64,000 nt of DNA, taken from Limimaricola sp. GTDB taxonomy: Bacteria; Pseudomonadota; Alphaproteobacteria; Rhodobacterales; Rhodobacteraceae. Made by a program: the position numbers and the translations under genes. Position 1 is the first letter of the stretch. Each line of letters begins with the position of its first letter. The notes beneath the pieces are model-generated. The model was not told where the DNA came from. It made no database searches and was given only the letters and a program-made list of their open reading frames with translations. Where the stretch lies: NCBI RefSeq assembly GCF_016125575.1, contig NZ_WGLM01000002.1, positions 1 through 64,000 on the forward strand, read 5' to 3'. Below are positions 52,564-61,536 of the stretch, piece by piece.

Positions 52564-53475
52564 TCAGTTCGACTTCGCGCGACGCACGGCGATGATCGAG
52601 TCGTAGTAGGACGGGTCGATCTTGACGAAGCCGCCATTGTCGCCGCCGGCCACGCCGTAGGCGCAGTCGGGGTCGTTGGCCTTGAGGTTTTCCATGACCG
52701 CGATGACCTTGGCCTTCACGTCATCGGGCAGCGCGTTGCGCACCACGAAGGGGCCGTTCGGGATTGGCTTGGACCGCCAGATCTCCACGAGATCGTTCAT
52801 GTCGATCAGGCCCGCGTCCACGGCCTTGCGCAGCGCGCCGTTGTTGAAGCCGTCTTCCCAGTTGCCCTGCCCGTCGGCCCAGGTCACGCCGCCGTCAATG
52901 TCACCATTGTTGACCGCGACGATGGTCTGCTCGTGGCCGCCGGTGAAGACGACATCCTTGAAGTATTCACCCGGCGTCACCGAATAGCCTTGCGACGGCA
53001 GTTCCACCGACGGGATCAGGTAGCCCGAGGTCGAGTTCGGGTCGCCGAAGCCCAGCACCTTGCCCTGCATGTCGGCCATCGAGGTGATGTTGTGGTCCTT
53101 GCGGGCGAAACCGATGGAATAATAGACGTACGAGCCGTCGGGGTTGGCGGTGGTCAGAACCGGGGTCACCGCGGTCGGGTCCTGCACGTAGACACCGGCA
53201 TAGGACGACGCGCCGAGGCCGGCAAAGTCGATCGTGCCGCCCATCAGGCCCTGCATCACGCCGTTATAGTCGGCGGGCGCGAAGATCTTGGTGGGCACGC
53301 CCAGTGCGTCCTCGATGTACTTGCGCAGGCATTCGTTGTTGTTCATGCGGTCGCTGGCATTCTCGCCGCCGAGGATGCCGATGCGGAATTCGGTGATGGG
53401 GGCGGCGTTCTGCGCCAGGGCGCCGGTGGCCAGGGCGGTCGTGGCCAGCGCGGCCGCGATCAGGGATTTCATCAT
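52564..53475 (-). CDS. phnD: Phosphonate/phosphate ABC transporter, periplasmic binding protein
   Basis: 303 residues. The signal peptide is MMKSLIAAALATTALATGALA. The mature chain begins ITEFRIGILGGENASDRMNN, and the ligand loop includes FAGLGASSYAG and GDPNSTSGYLIPS, the PhnD pattern. It captures phosphonates, phosphite or phosphate esters. ATG codons at 53475 and 53472 are both possible. phnC ends 54 bases upstream. Confidence 0.9.
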   Translation of the reverse strand: MMKSLIAAALATTALATGALAQNAAPITEFRIGILGGENASDRMNNNECLRKYIEDALGVPTKIFAPADYNGVMQGLMGGTIDFAGLGASSYAGVYVQDPTAVTPVLTTANPDGSYVYYSIGFARKDHNITSMADMQGKVLGFGDPNSTSGYLIPSVELPSQGYSVTPGEYFKDVVFTGGHEQTIVAVNNGDIDGGVTWADGQGNWEDGFNNGALRKAVDAGLIDMNDLVEIWRSKPIPNGPFVVRNALPDDVKAKVIAVMENLKANDPDCAYGVAGGDNGGFVKIDPSYYDSIIAVRRAKSN

Positions 53476-53529
53476 CGTCAGGTCTCCGGTTGGGTTGGTC
53501 CGGCGGAATGCCGGGGTGGGGTAAAGGGG

Positions 53530-54351
53530 TCAGGCGGGGGCGCGGACCGCGCGCGAGGCCGCGCGGGCACGGTCGAGCGTGTCGATCTGGGTCGATGTCG
53601 CGTCTTCCGAGAAATCCGCCCCCGCGCCGTAGATCTCGCGCGCCATCGCGGTGGTCAGTTGTGCGGGCGTGCCGTCGAAGACGATCTTGCCGGCGCGCAT
53701 GCCGATCACCCGGTCGCAATAGCGCCGCGCGGTGTCGAGCGTGTGAAGGTTGCAGATCACCATCCGCCCGTCCTCGTCATGGATGCGGCGCAGCGCGTCC
53801 ATCACGATCTGGGCGTTCATCGGGTCGAGGCTGGCGATGGGTTCGTCGGCCAGGATCACCTTGGGGTCCTGCATCAGCGCCCGCGCGATCGCCACCCGCT
53901 GCTGCTGGCCGCCCGACAGCGCCTCGGCCCGCTTGGGCGCATGTTCGGCGATGCCCAGCCGGTCGAGGATTTCGATGGCACGGTGGATGTCGGCGTCGGG
54001 ATAGATGTTGAACAGCGTCGTCAGGGCCGAACGGCGGTTGAGGGTGCCGTGCAGTACGTTCGACACCACGTCCATCCGCGGAACCAGGTTGAACTGCTGG
54101 AAGATCATCGCGCATTGCGATTGCCACTGGCGCATAGCGGCGCCGGTGAGCTGGGTGATCTCGGTGCCCTCGAAGGTGATACTGCCCGAACTGGCATTGG
54201 TCAGGCGGTTGATCATCCGCAACAGCGTGGACTTGCCCGCGCCCGAGCGCCCGATGACGCCGATCATCGTCGGTTTGTCGACGCTTAGCGTGGCCTTTTC
54301 GACGGCGGTATTGCCGCCGAAGGTCTTGGTCAGCGCGGTGATCTGCAGCAT
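53530..54351 (-). CDS. phnC: Phosphonate ABC transporter ATP-binding protein
   Basis: 273 residues. Walker A is [12 protein letters not shown], the Q-loop is [18 protein letters not shown], the signature is [16 protein letters not shown], Walker B is [12 protein letters not shown]. Match to PhnC is strong. It is first in the phnC-phnD-phnE1-phnE2-acetyltransferase run, preceded by a candidate PhoB box, so phosphate starvation is the likely inducer. Confidence 0.9.
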   Translation of the reverse strand: MLQITALTKTFGGNTAVEKATLSVDKPTMIGVIGRSGAGKSTLLRMINRLTNASSGSITFEGTEITQLTGAAMRQWQSQCAMIFQQFNLVPRMDVVSNVLHGTLNRRSALTTLFNIYPDADIHRAIEILDRLGIAEHAPKRAEALSGGQQQRVAIARALMQDPKVILADEPIASLDPMNAQIVMDALRRIHDEDGRMVICNLHTLDTARRYCDRVIGMRAGKIVFDGTPAQLTTAMAREIYGAGADFSEDATSTQIDTLDRARAASRAVRAPA

Positions 54352-54402
54352 GTAGTGTCCCCTCGTCTTGGCCGACGCCTAGGGCGCGCCGGAGTCGAAG
54401 AG

Positions 54403-54430
54403 GTGACGGTTTTGCGAAGTTAATGTAACG
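54403..54430 (-). promoter_or_regulatory. Candidate PhoB box before phnC
   Basis: On the - strand, three units with an 11-base period: GTTAC, TTCGC and GTCAC (start positions 54429, 54418, 54407). The outer two resemble TGTCAC half-sites; the middle is degenerate. It lies about 50-80 bases before the phnC start. No other gene is seen in 54352-54567. Confidence 0.4.
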
Positions 54431-54567
54431 GCGGCCGGCTTGCGGCCCAAGGCAGAAGTCCCCCCTGCCTGCTGCCCGTCAACTGCCTGTGAAACGGGCG
54501 CACATGCTTCCGGCGTGGGCGCCGGGAAAGGCGGCCGGACAGGGCTGGAACATTCCGAAAGGGGCCT

Positions 54568-54641
54568 TGGAGGCGAGTACCGGAATCGAACCGGTCTACA
54601 CGGATTTGCAATCCGCTGCGTAACCTCTCCGCCAACTCGCC
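54568..54641 (-). tRNA. trnC: tRNA-Cys (GCA anticodon)
   Basis: 74 bases including encoded CCA. Acceptor GGCGAGT pairs with ACTCGCC. The anticodon loop TTGCAAA gives GCA, at 54607-54609 on the + strand. The T loop TTCGATT is standard. 54642-54865 downstream holds only the methyltransferase leader. Confidence 0.97.
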
Positions 54642-54865
54642 AAGGCCGGTGTCTCATTAGGTTCTGCGGTAGGGCGGGTCAAGCGGATTAGGCGGACTGC
54701 CTCAGGCAGAGCACGGTGGCGGGACTGGGCCGATCACTCAAGAAGTTGGCGAAGCAGGGCCACACCCGGCTGCAAAAAAGCCGTTGGGGCGTTGCCTGCC
54801 TTCGGACGATATGCAATCACTCGGCGCGACCCATTACCGTCCCCTACCAGAGAAGAGTGCTGCCC

Positions 54866-55519
54866 GTGGTCGATTTCACAACTCGCCGGATGCAGATGGT
54901 GGATGCCCAGGTGCGGCCCTCCGATGTGACCAAGTTTCCGATCATCGATGCCATGCTTGAGGTCCCCCGCGAGGTCTACGTGCCAGAGAACCTGCGCGAG
55001 GCCGCATATGTGGGCGAGAACCTGCCACTTGACGGCAACCGCGTGCTGCTAGAGCCGCGGACATTTGCCAAGATGCTCGACGCGCTCGACATCCAGCCCG
55101 ACGAGGTGGTCCTCGATCTGGGCTGCGGGCTTGGATATTCGACCGCGGTGATTGCGCGTCTGGCCGAATTCGTCGTCGCGCTGGAAGACGACGCGGCCCG
55201 CGCGGACGAGGCGCAGGGCCTTCTGTCGGAACAAGGCGTGGACAATGCCGCCGTGATGACCGGGCCGCTGGCCGAGGGCGTGGCGAAATCGGCCCCCTAT
55301 GACGTGATCGTGCTGGAAGGCGCGGCCGAGACCATTCCGCCGGCACTTGTCGAACAGCTCAAGGAAGGCGGACGGATCTGCTGCCTTTTCGCCGAAGGGG
55401 CCCTGGGCGCGGCGCGGGTCGGCTACAAGATCGACGGGGTGCTGACGTGGCGCCATGTTTTCAATGCCGCGGCCCCGGTGGTTGCCGGGTTCGAGCGGCA
55501 CATTACATTCGCCTTGTGA
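54866..55519 (+). CDS. pcm: Protein-L-isoaspartate O-methyltransferase family protein
   Basis: 217 residues from the GTG at 54866, giving MVDFTTRRMQMVDAQVRPSD, the start seen in Rhodobacterales homologues. A second GTG lies nine bases upstream. SAM-binding motif I is VVLDLGCGLGYSTAVIA. The N-terminal REVYVPENLREAAYVGENLPL is the PCMT substrate region. The enzyme repairs isoaspartyl damage, but this short branch is often of uncertain activity. It precedes tolC with a 45-base gap. Confidence 0.8.
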   Translation: MVDFTTRRMQMVDAQVRPSDVTKFPIIDAMLEVPREVYVPENLREAAYVGENLPLDGNRVLLEPRTFAKMLDALDIQPDEVVLDLGCGLGYSTAVIARLAEFVVALEDDAARADEAQGLLSEQGVDNAAVMTGPLAEGVAKSAPYDVIVLEGAAETIPPALVEQLKEGGRICCLFAEGALGAARVGYKIDGVLTWRHVFNAAAPVVAGFERHITFAL

Positions 55520-55564
55520 GGCCCGGCGTCGCCGCGGCACCACGATGAACGAGGGAAAAAGAAG

Positions 55565-56929
55565 ATGAAGATGAACGCAGCCCTGGCCATCGCGGCCTTG
55601 ACCGCGGGCCTCGTGTCAGGTGCCGCCGCGCGGGCCGAGACCTTGGCCGACGCCCTGACCTATGCTTATGATCACAGCGGCCTGCTGGACCAGAACCGTG
55701 CGCTGCTGCGTGCCGCAGACGAAGGCGTGGCGCAGGCCAATGCAGCGTTGATGCCGATCATCAACTGGTCGCTTTCGGCCACCAAGAGCTATGTCGACCG
55801 CTTGGGCGGCGATCAGGCGCTGACAGGCGTTCTGGGCGTGTCGGCACAGCTGACGCTTTATGACAACGGTGCCAACAACTTCGCCATCGAAGCGCAGAAG
55901 GAATCTGTTCTGTCCACGCGGCAGGGTCTGCTGAATGTCGAGCAGCAGGTGTTGCTGGCGGCGGTGCAGGCCTATGTCAACGTCACCCAGAGCCGCGAAT
56001 CGGTTGCGCTGCAACAGAACAACGTGCGCGTTCTGACGCAGGAATTGCGCGCCACGCAGGACCAGTTCGACGTGGGTGAGGTGACCCGCACCGACGTTGC
56101 CCAGGCCCAGGCCGGTCTTGCCGCTTCGCGCAGCCAGCTGGCCGCCGCGCAGGGCCAGTTGCAGATGGCGATCGAGGCGTTTACCGCCGCCGTGGGCCGG
56201 GCACCGGGCAACCTTCAGCCAGCACCGATGGCGCCCGTCACCTCCAGCGTTGATCAGGCAAAGGCCTTTGCCGCGCAGAACCATCCGCAGATTCTGGCCG
56301 CGCAACATTCGATCCGCGCGGCCGAACTGTCGATCAGCCGGGCGCAGGCTGCGATGAAGCCCAGCCTTGGCCTTTCGGCCAGCGTTCAACGCAACGATCT
56401 GGGCCAGAATACCGACAGTCTCAGCCTGACGCTGTCGGGCCCGATTTACCAAGGCGGTCTGTTGGACAGCAAGGTGCGCCAGCTGATGGCCAACCGTGAT
56501 GCCGCGCGTGCCGGTCTGCATGTCACGACCAATGGCATCGTCCAGCAGGTGGGCAATGCCTATGCCAATCTCAGCGTCGCGTCCGCCAGCCTGCAGGCCA
56601 GCCAGCAGCGCGTCGATGCCGCTCAAACCGCGTTCGACGGCGTACGGGAAGAGGCGCGGCTGGGTTCGCGCACCACGCTTGATGTGCTGAATGCCGAACA
56701 GACCAAGTTGGACGCGCAGGCCAGCGTGATCACCTCGCGCGCCAATCAGGTGGCTGCAAGCTATTCGGTTCTGGCCTCGATGGGCCTCCTGACGGCCGAA
56801 CACCTGCACCTGCCGGTTCAGTCCTATGACCCCGACGCCTACTACAACCTGGTGAAGGGGTCGCCGGTGCGAATCTCGCCGCAAGGGCAGGCGCTTGACC
56901 GGGTGCTCAAGGCGATCGGCCAGCAATAG
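55565..56929 (+). CDS. tolC: TolC-family outer-membrane efflux protein
   Basis: 454 residues. The signal peptide is MKMNAALAIAALTAGLVSGAAARA. Two OEP repeats follow (about 25-215 and 235-425) with long coiled helices, for example VFDVGEVTRTDVAQAQAGL-like and EEARLGSRTTLDVLNAEQTK. It forms a trimeric outer-membrane channel used by several pumps, including possibly the MacAB system at 45110-48292. AGAAGATGAAG provides the start context. Confidence 0.88.
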   Translation: MKMNAALAIAALTAGLVSGAAARAETLADALTYAYDHSGLLDQNRALLRAADEGVAQANAALMPIINWSLSATKSYVDRLGGDQALTGVLGVSAQLTLYDNGANNFAIEAQKESVLSTRQGLLNVEQQVLLAAVQAYVNVTQSRESVALQQNNVRVLTQELRATQDQFDVGEVTRTDVAQAQAGLAASRSQLAAAQGQLQMAIEAFTAAVGRAPGNLQPAPMAPVTSSVDQAKAFAAQNHPQILAAQHSIRAAELSISRAQAAMKPSLGLSASVQRNDLGQNTDSLSLTLSGPIYQGGLLDSKVRQLMANRDAARAGLHVTTNGIVQQVGNAYANLSVASASLQASQQRVDAAQTAFDGVREEARLGSRTTLDVLNAEQTKLDAQASVITSRANQVAASYSVLASMGLLTAEHLHLPVQSYDPDAYYNLVKGSPVRISPQGQALDRVLKAIGQQ

Positions 56930-57004
56930 TTCAAACCCTGCGTTTCGGTTGTCGGACGGTCCGTCTGCGGCTACACTTGTTCCGAGGCGTCGAAAGTAGA
57001 ACCA

Positions 57005-58003
57005 ATGGCCGAAACGGCAGGCAAGGTCGATATCGAGGACGTGCTGATCTCGGTGCGCAAGCTTTTGCGTCAGGGATTGTCCGACATCGTGGCTGAAACG
57101 GCACCGAAACCGGAGCCCGAACAGCCTCCGGCGCCTGAGCGCCTTGTTCTGACGCCGGCATTGCGCGTGTCCCCGCCGCAAACAAAGCCGCGCGGCGCGG
57201 CTGCCACCCCGCGACCGGCGGAAGAGGCGCCTGTCAACTCGCAAGACGACACCACGCGCGATGACATCGCCGACCATGCATCGCATGACGACCTGGTGCA
57301 CGACACCGTTTCCGATCATGCGGCAACGACGCCCGAAATGCTCGACTCCAGCCGCGATTATTTCGCCACCGACCGTTCGCGTCTGGAGGCCATCATCGGC
57401 GAGCTGGAGGCCGCTGTCACCCGCCAGCCCGACGAATGGGAACCCGACGGCAGCGAGGTCGAGCAGACGTTCTCGTTCGATTCGATGGCGGGGATGTCTC
57501 TGCTCGATTACGCCGAGGATGCCGAGATCGTCGAACCCGCCACGCTTGAGGACACCGCCGAGGATGACGCTGGTGCCCAAGACGCAGAACCAGAACCGGC
57601 CGCCGAGGACGACACGGCCGATGCAAGCAGCGATGAGGCCACCGTACAGGATCAGGCCGAATACGAAGACGCGGCGGTCGAAGAACCCGCCGGGTTGGAC
57701 GGGAATGAAGCATCCCCAGCCGCCGGTGATGCGCTGGATATTGAAGCGGAAGAGGCTGAGGCCGCGCGCTATGACGAACTGGCCGAAGACCCGGTTCATG
57801 ACGCGGAAATCGCCAATCTCGACGAGAATCCGGATGCCTATCTTGGCGATGTCGCCACTCTTGACGAGGAGTCGCTGCGGGGCCTGATTGCCGACGTGTT
57901 GCGGCAGGAATTGCAGGGCGAACTGGGCGATCGGCTGAGCAGCAACATCCGCAAGCTTGTGCGGCGCGAGATCGCTCGTTTCCTCGATTCCCGCGGAAGC
58001 TGA
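57005..58003 (+). CDS. Acidic conserved protein with PopZ-like layout
   Basis: 332 residues, no known catalytic motif. A short N-terminal helix, DIEDVLISVRKLLRQG, is followed by a conserved LVLTPALRVS. A long Glu/Asp/Ala/Pro-rich region (about 60-275) is predicted disordered. The protein ends in a basic helical block, LRGLIADVLRQELQGELGD and then SNIRKLVRREIARFLDSRG. This helix, acidic linker, helical oligomerisation end is the layout of the polar organiser PopZ (DUF2497), but the sequence is not an obvious match. A conserved partner of pcm-tolC in Rhodobacterales, from memory. Confidence 0.7.
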   Translation: MAETAGKVDIEDVLISVRKLLRQGLSDIVAETAPKPEPEQPPAPERLVLTPALRVSPPQTKPRGAAATPRPAEEAPVNSQDDTTRDDIADHASHDDLVHDTVSDHAATTPEMLDSSRDYFATDRSRLEAIIGELEAAVTRQPDEWEPDGSEVEQTFSFDSMAGMSLLDYAEDAEIVEPATLEDTAEDDAGAQDAEPEPAAEDDTADASSDEATVQDQAEYEDAAVEEPAGLDGNEASPAAGDALDIEAEEAEAARYDELAEDPVHDAEIANLDENPDAYLGDVATLDEESLRGLIADVLRQELQGELGDRLSSNIRKLVRREIARFLDSRGS

Positions 58004-58012
58004 GCCGTAGCC

Positions 58013-59464
58013 CTACACCGGTGCGGCCATCGCAAGAAGGGCGTCAAGGTCGAGATGCGCCTCGACATGGGCGGCCAGCGCATCCAGCACAGTCTCCACC
58101 CCGGTTCCATAGTCGGCAAGGCCGCTTTGGCCACCCCAGTCCTGCAGGATGTCGGCGCGGAAAGTATCGGCGGCAAACAACCCGTGCAGATAACAGCCGC
58201 GAACCCGGCCGTCGGCACTGGCCGCGCCTTCGTCACGCCCGTCGATCTTCAGCCACGGACGTGCCCGGTCTGGCCCCTCTGTTTGGCCAAGGTGAATCTC
58301 GTAGCCGCTGACGGGGCTGCCGGTGGGCAGGTAGGTGGCGTTGCTCAGCGCCAGCCGCTTGTGAGGGCCCATCACCGTAGTCACGTCCAGATGGCCCAGC
58401 CCGGCCACCCGGCTGGGCGGCCCTTCGATCCCGTCAGGGTCATCGATCCATTGGCCCAGCATCTGGAAGCCGCCGCAAATGCCCAGCACATGGCCGCCGC
58501 GCCGCAGATGCGCGGCAAGGTCCACGTCCCAGCCCTGCGCACGGAAATGCGCAAGGTCCGCGATCGTGGATTTCGAACCCGGGATCAGTACCACCGTGGC
58601 GTCGCCGGGCAGGGGACGGCCGGCCTCGATGATCTCGACACTGACGCCTGGTTCAGCCGAAAGCGGATCGAGGTCGTCGAAATTGGCAATGCGGTTGAGG
58701 CGCGGGACGGCGATCTTCAGCGGCCCACCGGGGCGGCTGGCCACATCCATCACATCCTCGGCTGGCAGGCGCCATGCATCCGCGAACCACGGCACTATGC
58801 CCAGTCCCTGCCAGCCGGTCCTCGCGGCGATAATCTCCATCCCTTCGGTGAACAGGGTGGGATCACCGCGGAACTTGTTGATGGCAAAGCCACGGATCAT
58901 CGCGCGGTCCTGGTCAGGCAGCACAGCATGGGTGCCGACAAGCTGCGCAATCACCCCGCCGCGGTCGATATCGCCGACCAGCACCACGGGCACGCCGGCG
59001 GCGGTGGCAAAGCCCATATTGGCAATGTCGCCCGCACGCAGATTCACCTCGGCCGGGCTGCCAGCACCTTCGACAATGATCAGGTCTTGCGTCACGGCCA
59101 GCCTGTGAAAGCTTTCCAGCACCGCCGGCAGCAAGGTGGCCTTCATCGTGCCATAGTCGCGGGCCTTCAGCGTGCCGTGCCGATGACCCTGCACGATCAC
59201 CTGTGCGCCGATGTCGGTTTCGGGCTTTAGCAGGACAGGGTTCATGTCGATCACCGGATCAAGGCCGGCGGCCCGCGCCTGTAGCGCCTGCGCACGCCCG
59301 ATCTCGCCCCCGTCGATTGTGACCGCGGCATTGTTGGACATGTTCTGCGGCTTGAACGGAGCAACGCGCAGCCCGCGCTTCAGACAAGCGCGTGCAAGGC
59401 CTGCGACCAGCAGCGACTTGCCCACATTCGAGCCTGCGCCCTGCACCATGATCGCCCGTGCCAT
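58013..59464 (-). CDS. cobQ: Cobyric acid synthase
   Basis: 483 residues from the ATG at 59464 ([20 protein letters not shown]). An N-terminal ATPase domain has Walker [10 protein letters not shown] and the Lys/Asn loop [13 protein letters not shown]. The C-terminal glutamine amidotransferase has Cys in [11 protein letters not shown] and His in GCYLHGLF. It amidates four carboxylates of adenosyl-cobyrinic acid a,c-diamide in B12 synthesis. No other cob genes or cobalamin riboswitch are visible nearby. Confidence 0.93.
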   Translation of the reverse strand: MARAIMVQGAGSNVGKSLLVAGLARACLKRGLRVAPFKPQNMSNNAAVTIDGGEIGRAQALQARAAGLDPVIDMNPVLLKPETDIGAQVIVQGHRHGTLKARDYGTMKATLLPAVLESFHRLAVTQDLIIVEGAGSPAEVNLRAGDIANMGFATAAGVPVVLVGDIDRGGVIAQLVGTHAVLPDQDRAMIRGFAINKFRGDPTLFTEGMEIIAARTGWQGLGIVPWFADAWRLPAEDVMDVASRPGGPLKIAVPRLNRIANFDDLDPLSAEPGVSVEIIEAGRPLPGDATVVLIPGSKSTIADLAHFRAQGWDVDLAAHLRRGGHVLGICGGFQMLGQWIDDPDGIEGPPSRVAGLGHLDVTTVMGPHKRLALSNATYLPTGSPVSGYEIHLGQTEGPDRARPWLKIDGRDEGAASADGRVRGCYLHGLFAADTFRADILQDWGGQSGLADYGTGVETVLDALAAHVEAHLDLDALLAMAAPV

Positions 59465-59526
59465 GCCTGATGTCCCGTCGATTGTTCCCAGCGCGTGATA
59501 GGAGGCTGGGTGCGGCAGGTGCAAAT

Positions 59527-59555
59527 GAAAAACGCGGCCCACGATGGGGCCGCGT
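59527..59555 (-). terminator. Terminator of the 107-residue conserved gene
   Basis: A 9-bp stem, ACGCGGCCC (59532-59540) with its complement 59547-59555, loop ACGATG. On the - strand it is followed by TTTTT, 26 bases after the gene's stop. It separates that gene from cobQ. Confidence 0.85.
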
Positions 59556-59580
59556 CAAGAGATAGACAAGGACGGTAGTG

Positions 59581-59904
59581 TCAGGCCGCCTGGCTTTCCA
59601 GTTCGGCAGCGTGGCGACGTTCGCTCTCTTCGCGCGACAACGCGACCGAGGTGCGCACACCCTTGCCGACAAATTCCATCAGGCCCTGCACGACACGCTC
59701 ATTGGGGTCGATGCCGGCGCAGGACAAAACCTCGCGGCCGTCACGCGACCGCGCCCAGCGGGCGATCTGTTCGGGGCCGTTACCGTACTTCTTGTCATCC
59801 GCAATGGCATCGTCCAACGCGGCCAACACCACTGCGGCAAACAGTTTGCGCGCGCGGTTGCCTTGCTCGTTGTTGTAGGCGGTGCCGTCAACGAAATCCT
59901 TCAT
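59581..59904 (-). CDS. Conserved small protein (DUF6280-like)
   Basis: 107 residues from the ATG at 59904, with AGAAGGA upstream. It begins MKDFVDGTAYNNEQGNRARK, contains IARWARSRDGREVLSCAGID, and ends in a basic/acidic helix. No signal or membrane segment. I associate it with a Rhodobacteraceae family named DUF6280, but this is memory rather than a search. It is divergent from efp and shares the promoter region with the 25-bp dyad at 59996. Function unknown. A longer frame exists but runs over efp on the opposite strand. Confidence 0.75.
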   Translation of the reverse strand: MKDFVDGTAYNNEQGNRARKLFAAVVLAALDDAIADDKKYGNGPEQIARWARSRDGREVLSCAGIDPNERVVQGLMEFVGKGVRTSVALSREESERRHAAELESQAA

Positions 59905-59995
59905 GATACGTCCTTCTTCTTTTTGGTCTTGTAACCCGTCGGTGGAGGCCCTTATGCCGTCTTGCGGCTGATTCGGGGACGCTGATTTTACATGG

Positions 59996-60020
59996 CAGTC
60001 ATGCGTCTGACGCATAACTG
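59996..60020. promoter_or_regulatory. 25-bp near-perfect dyad in the divergent region
   Basis: Half-sites CAGTCATGCGTC (59996-60007) and GACGCATAACTG (60009-60020) around a central T, eleven of twelve positions symmetric. A one-base loop argues for a DNA-binding dimer rather than an RNA hairpin. It lies 92 bases from the small gene and 110 bases before efp. Confidence 0.5.
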
Positions 60021-60129
60021 TCACGCGGGCAAAGCCAAATCTAGTCGTCTTGCCGGCGCCCACCCTCCCAGATATAGGCGACGCTAACGAAGCATCAACC
60101 TTTCGCCACAAACTTGACAAAGGCGCACC

Positions 60130-60693
60130 ATGGCCAAGATCAACGGTAACGAAATTCGGCCCGGCGACGTGCTGGACTATGACGGTGGCCTGTGGGCGGC
60201 CGTGAAGTGCGACCATGTCAAACCCGGGAAGGGCGGCGCCTTTGCGCAGGTCGAGTTGAAGAACCTGCGCGACGGCCGCAAGCTCAACGAGCGGTTCCGG
60301 TCGGTCGACAAGGTCGATAGCGTCCAACTCGACCGCAAGGATCAGCAGTTCCTTTTCGAATCCGACGGCATGCTGACCTTCATGGACAGCGAGACGTTCG
60401 AGCAGATTGCGCTGTCGGTCGATTTGCTGGGGGACCGCCGCCCGTTCCTGCAGGACGGCATGATGGTGCAGGTCCAGTATTACGGCGATGAGGCGCTGAA
60501 CCTCACGATCCCGCCCAAGGTGATCTGCACCGTGGTCGAGACCGAGCCGGTGGTGAAGGGTCAGACCGCCGCCAACAGCTTCAAGCCCGCGATCCTCGAC
60601 AACGGAGTGCGGGTGATGATCCCGCCCTTCGTCGGCACGGACGAGAAGATCGTCGTCAATACCGAGCTGTTCCAATACGTCGAACGGGCCTGA
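60130..60693 (+). CDS. efp: Elongation factor P
   Basis: 187 residues, three beta-barrel domains. The modified lysine position is Lys34 in [10 protein letters not shown], the position that carries beta-lysine in many bacteria; the modification enzymes are not in the window. EF-P relieves ribosome stalling at polyproline. AAAGG lies about eight bases before the ATG. The inositol-monophosphatase gene begins six bases after its stop. Confidence 0.97.
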   Translation: MAKINGNEIRPGDVLDYDGGLWAAVKCDHVKPGKGGAFAQVELKNLRDGRKLNERFRSVDKVDSVQLDRKDQQFLFESDGMLTFMDSETFEQIALSVDLLGDRRPFLQDGMMVQVQYYGDEALNLTIPPKVICTVVETEPVVKGQTAANSFKPAILDNGVRVMIPPFVGTDEKIVVNTELFQYVERA

Positions 60694-60699
60694 GCAGAC

Positions 60700-61536
60700 A
60701 TGTCCGCGCCGCCGAGCCTGTCCGACCGCGCGATCATGATCGCCGCGGTGCGCGACGCGGCGCGAGCCGAGATCATGCCGCGCTTTCGCACGCTGGCCGC
60801 CGGCGACGTCCGCTCCAAGGGCGACCCGTCAGACCTTGTCACAGTGGCCGACATCGCCGCCGAGGCGCGCATCGCCCATGACATTGGCGCGGCCCTGCCG
60901 GGCCTGCTCGTGGTGGGCGAAGAGGCCGTGGCCGCCGACCCCGCGTTGCGCCCCAGCCTTGCATCCGCTGCAAGGGTCGTGATCGTCGATCCGGTCGACG
61001 GAACGTGGAACTTCGCCAAGGGCCTTGCCGTTTTCGGCGTGATCCTCGCCGTGGCCGAGGGCGGGCAGCCCCAGTTCGGGATGCTCTATGACCCGGTGAT
61101 GGATGACTGGGTCGAGGCCGGGCCGGGCGCAACATGGTTCGTCACCGCCGACGGGTCGCGGGTGCCGCTCACTACCTCCGCCGAAACGCTGCCCGAGCGG
61201 ATGACGGGCTACGTGCCGACCGGCCTTTTCAATGCCGATCACCGCATGGCACTGGCCACCGCGCTGGCCGATGTGCGTCGCGTGCACAGCTTGCGCTGCT
61301 CCTGCCACGAATACCGGATGCTGGCGCAGGGCCATGCCGAGTTCTGCCTCAGCGGCCCGACGCCGCATCCGTGGGACCATGCCGCGGGCGTGCTGGCGGT
61401 GCAGGGCGCGGGCGGGGTGGCGCGGTTCCTTGATGGCGCGCCCTACGACACGGCGCGCGAGACAGGCATCCTGCTGAGTGCCAGTTCCGAAACCGTCTGG
61501 CGCGAGATCGCCCAGCGGCTCGATTTCCTCGCCTAG
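60700..61536 (+). CDS. Inositol monophosphatase family protein
   Basis: 278 residues. The metal motifs are GEEAV, DPVDGTWNFAKG and, near the end, HPWDHAAG, all three sets of the IMPase family. Substrates in the family include inositol-1-phosphate, histidinol phosphate and 3'-phosphoadenosine 5'-phosphate, and none is singled out here. It follows efp with a six-base gap and its stop overlaps the convergent ygfZ stop at a CTAG. Confidence 0.82.
   Translation: MSAPPSLSDRAIMIAAVRDAARAEIMPRFRTLAAGDVRSKGDPSDLVTVADIAAEARIAHDIGAALPGLLVVGEEAVAADPALRPSLASAARVVIVDPVDGTWNFAKGLAVFGVILAVAEGGQPQFGMLYDPVMDDWVEAGPGATWFVTADGSRVPLTTSAETLPERMTGYVPTGLFNADHRMALATALADVRRVHSLRCSCHEYRMLAQGHAEFCLSGPTPHPWDHAAGVLAVQGAGGVARFLDGAPYDTARETGILLSASSETVWREIAQRLDFLA

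Noticed and set aside
51664-54288. An 874-residue + strand frame opposite phnE1-phnD-phnC
   Set aside because: Same shadow effect; it crosses three well-supported genes and their intergenic hairpin.
59465-59526. Possible cobalamin riboswitch upstream of cobQ
   Set aside because: Only about 60 bases and no B12-box pattern; a small CCCAGC/GCTGGG stem alone is not enough.
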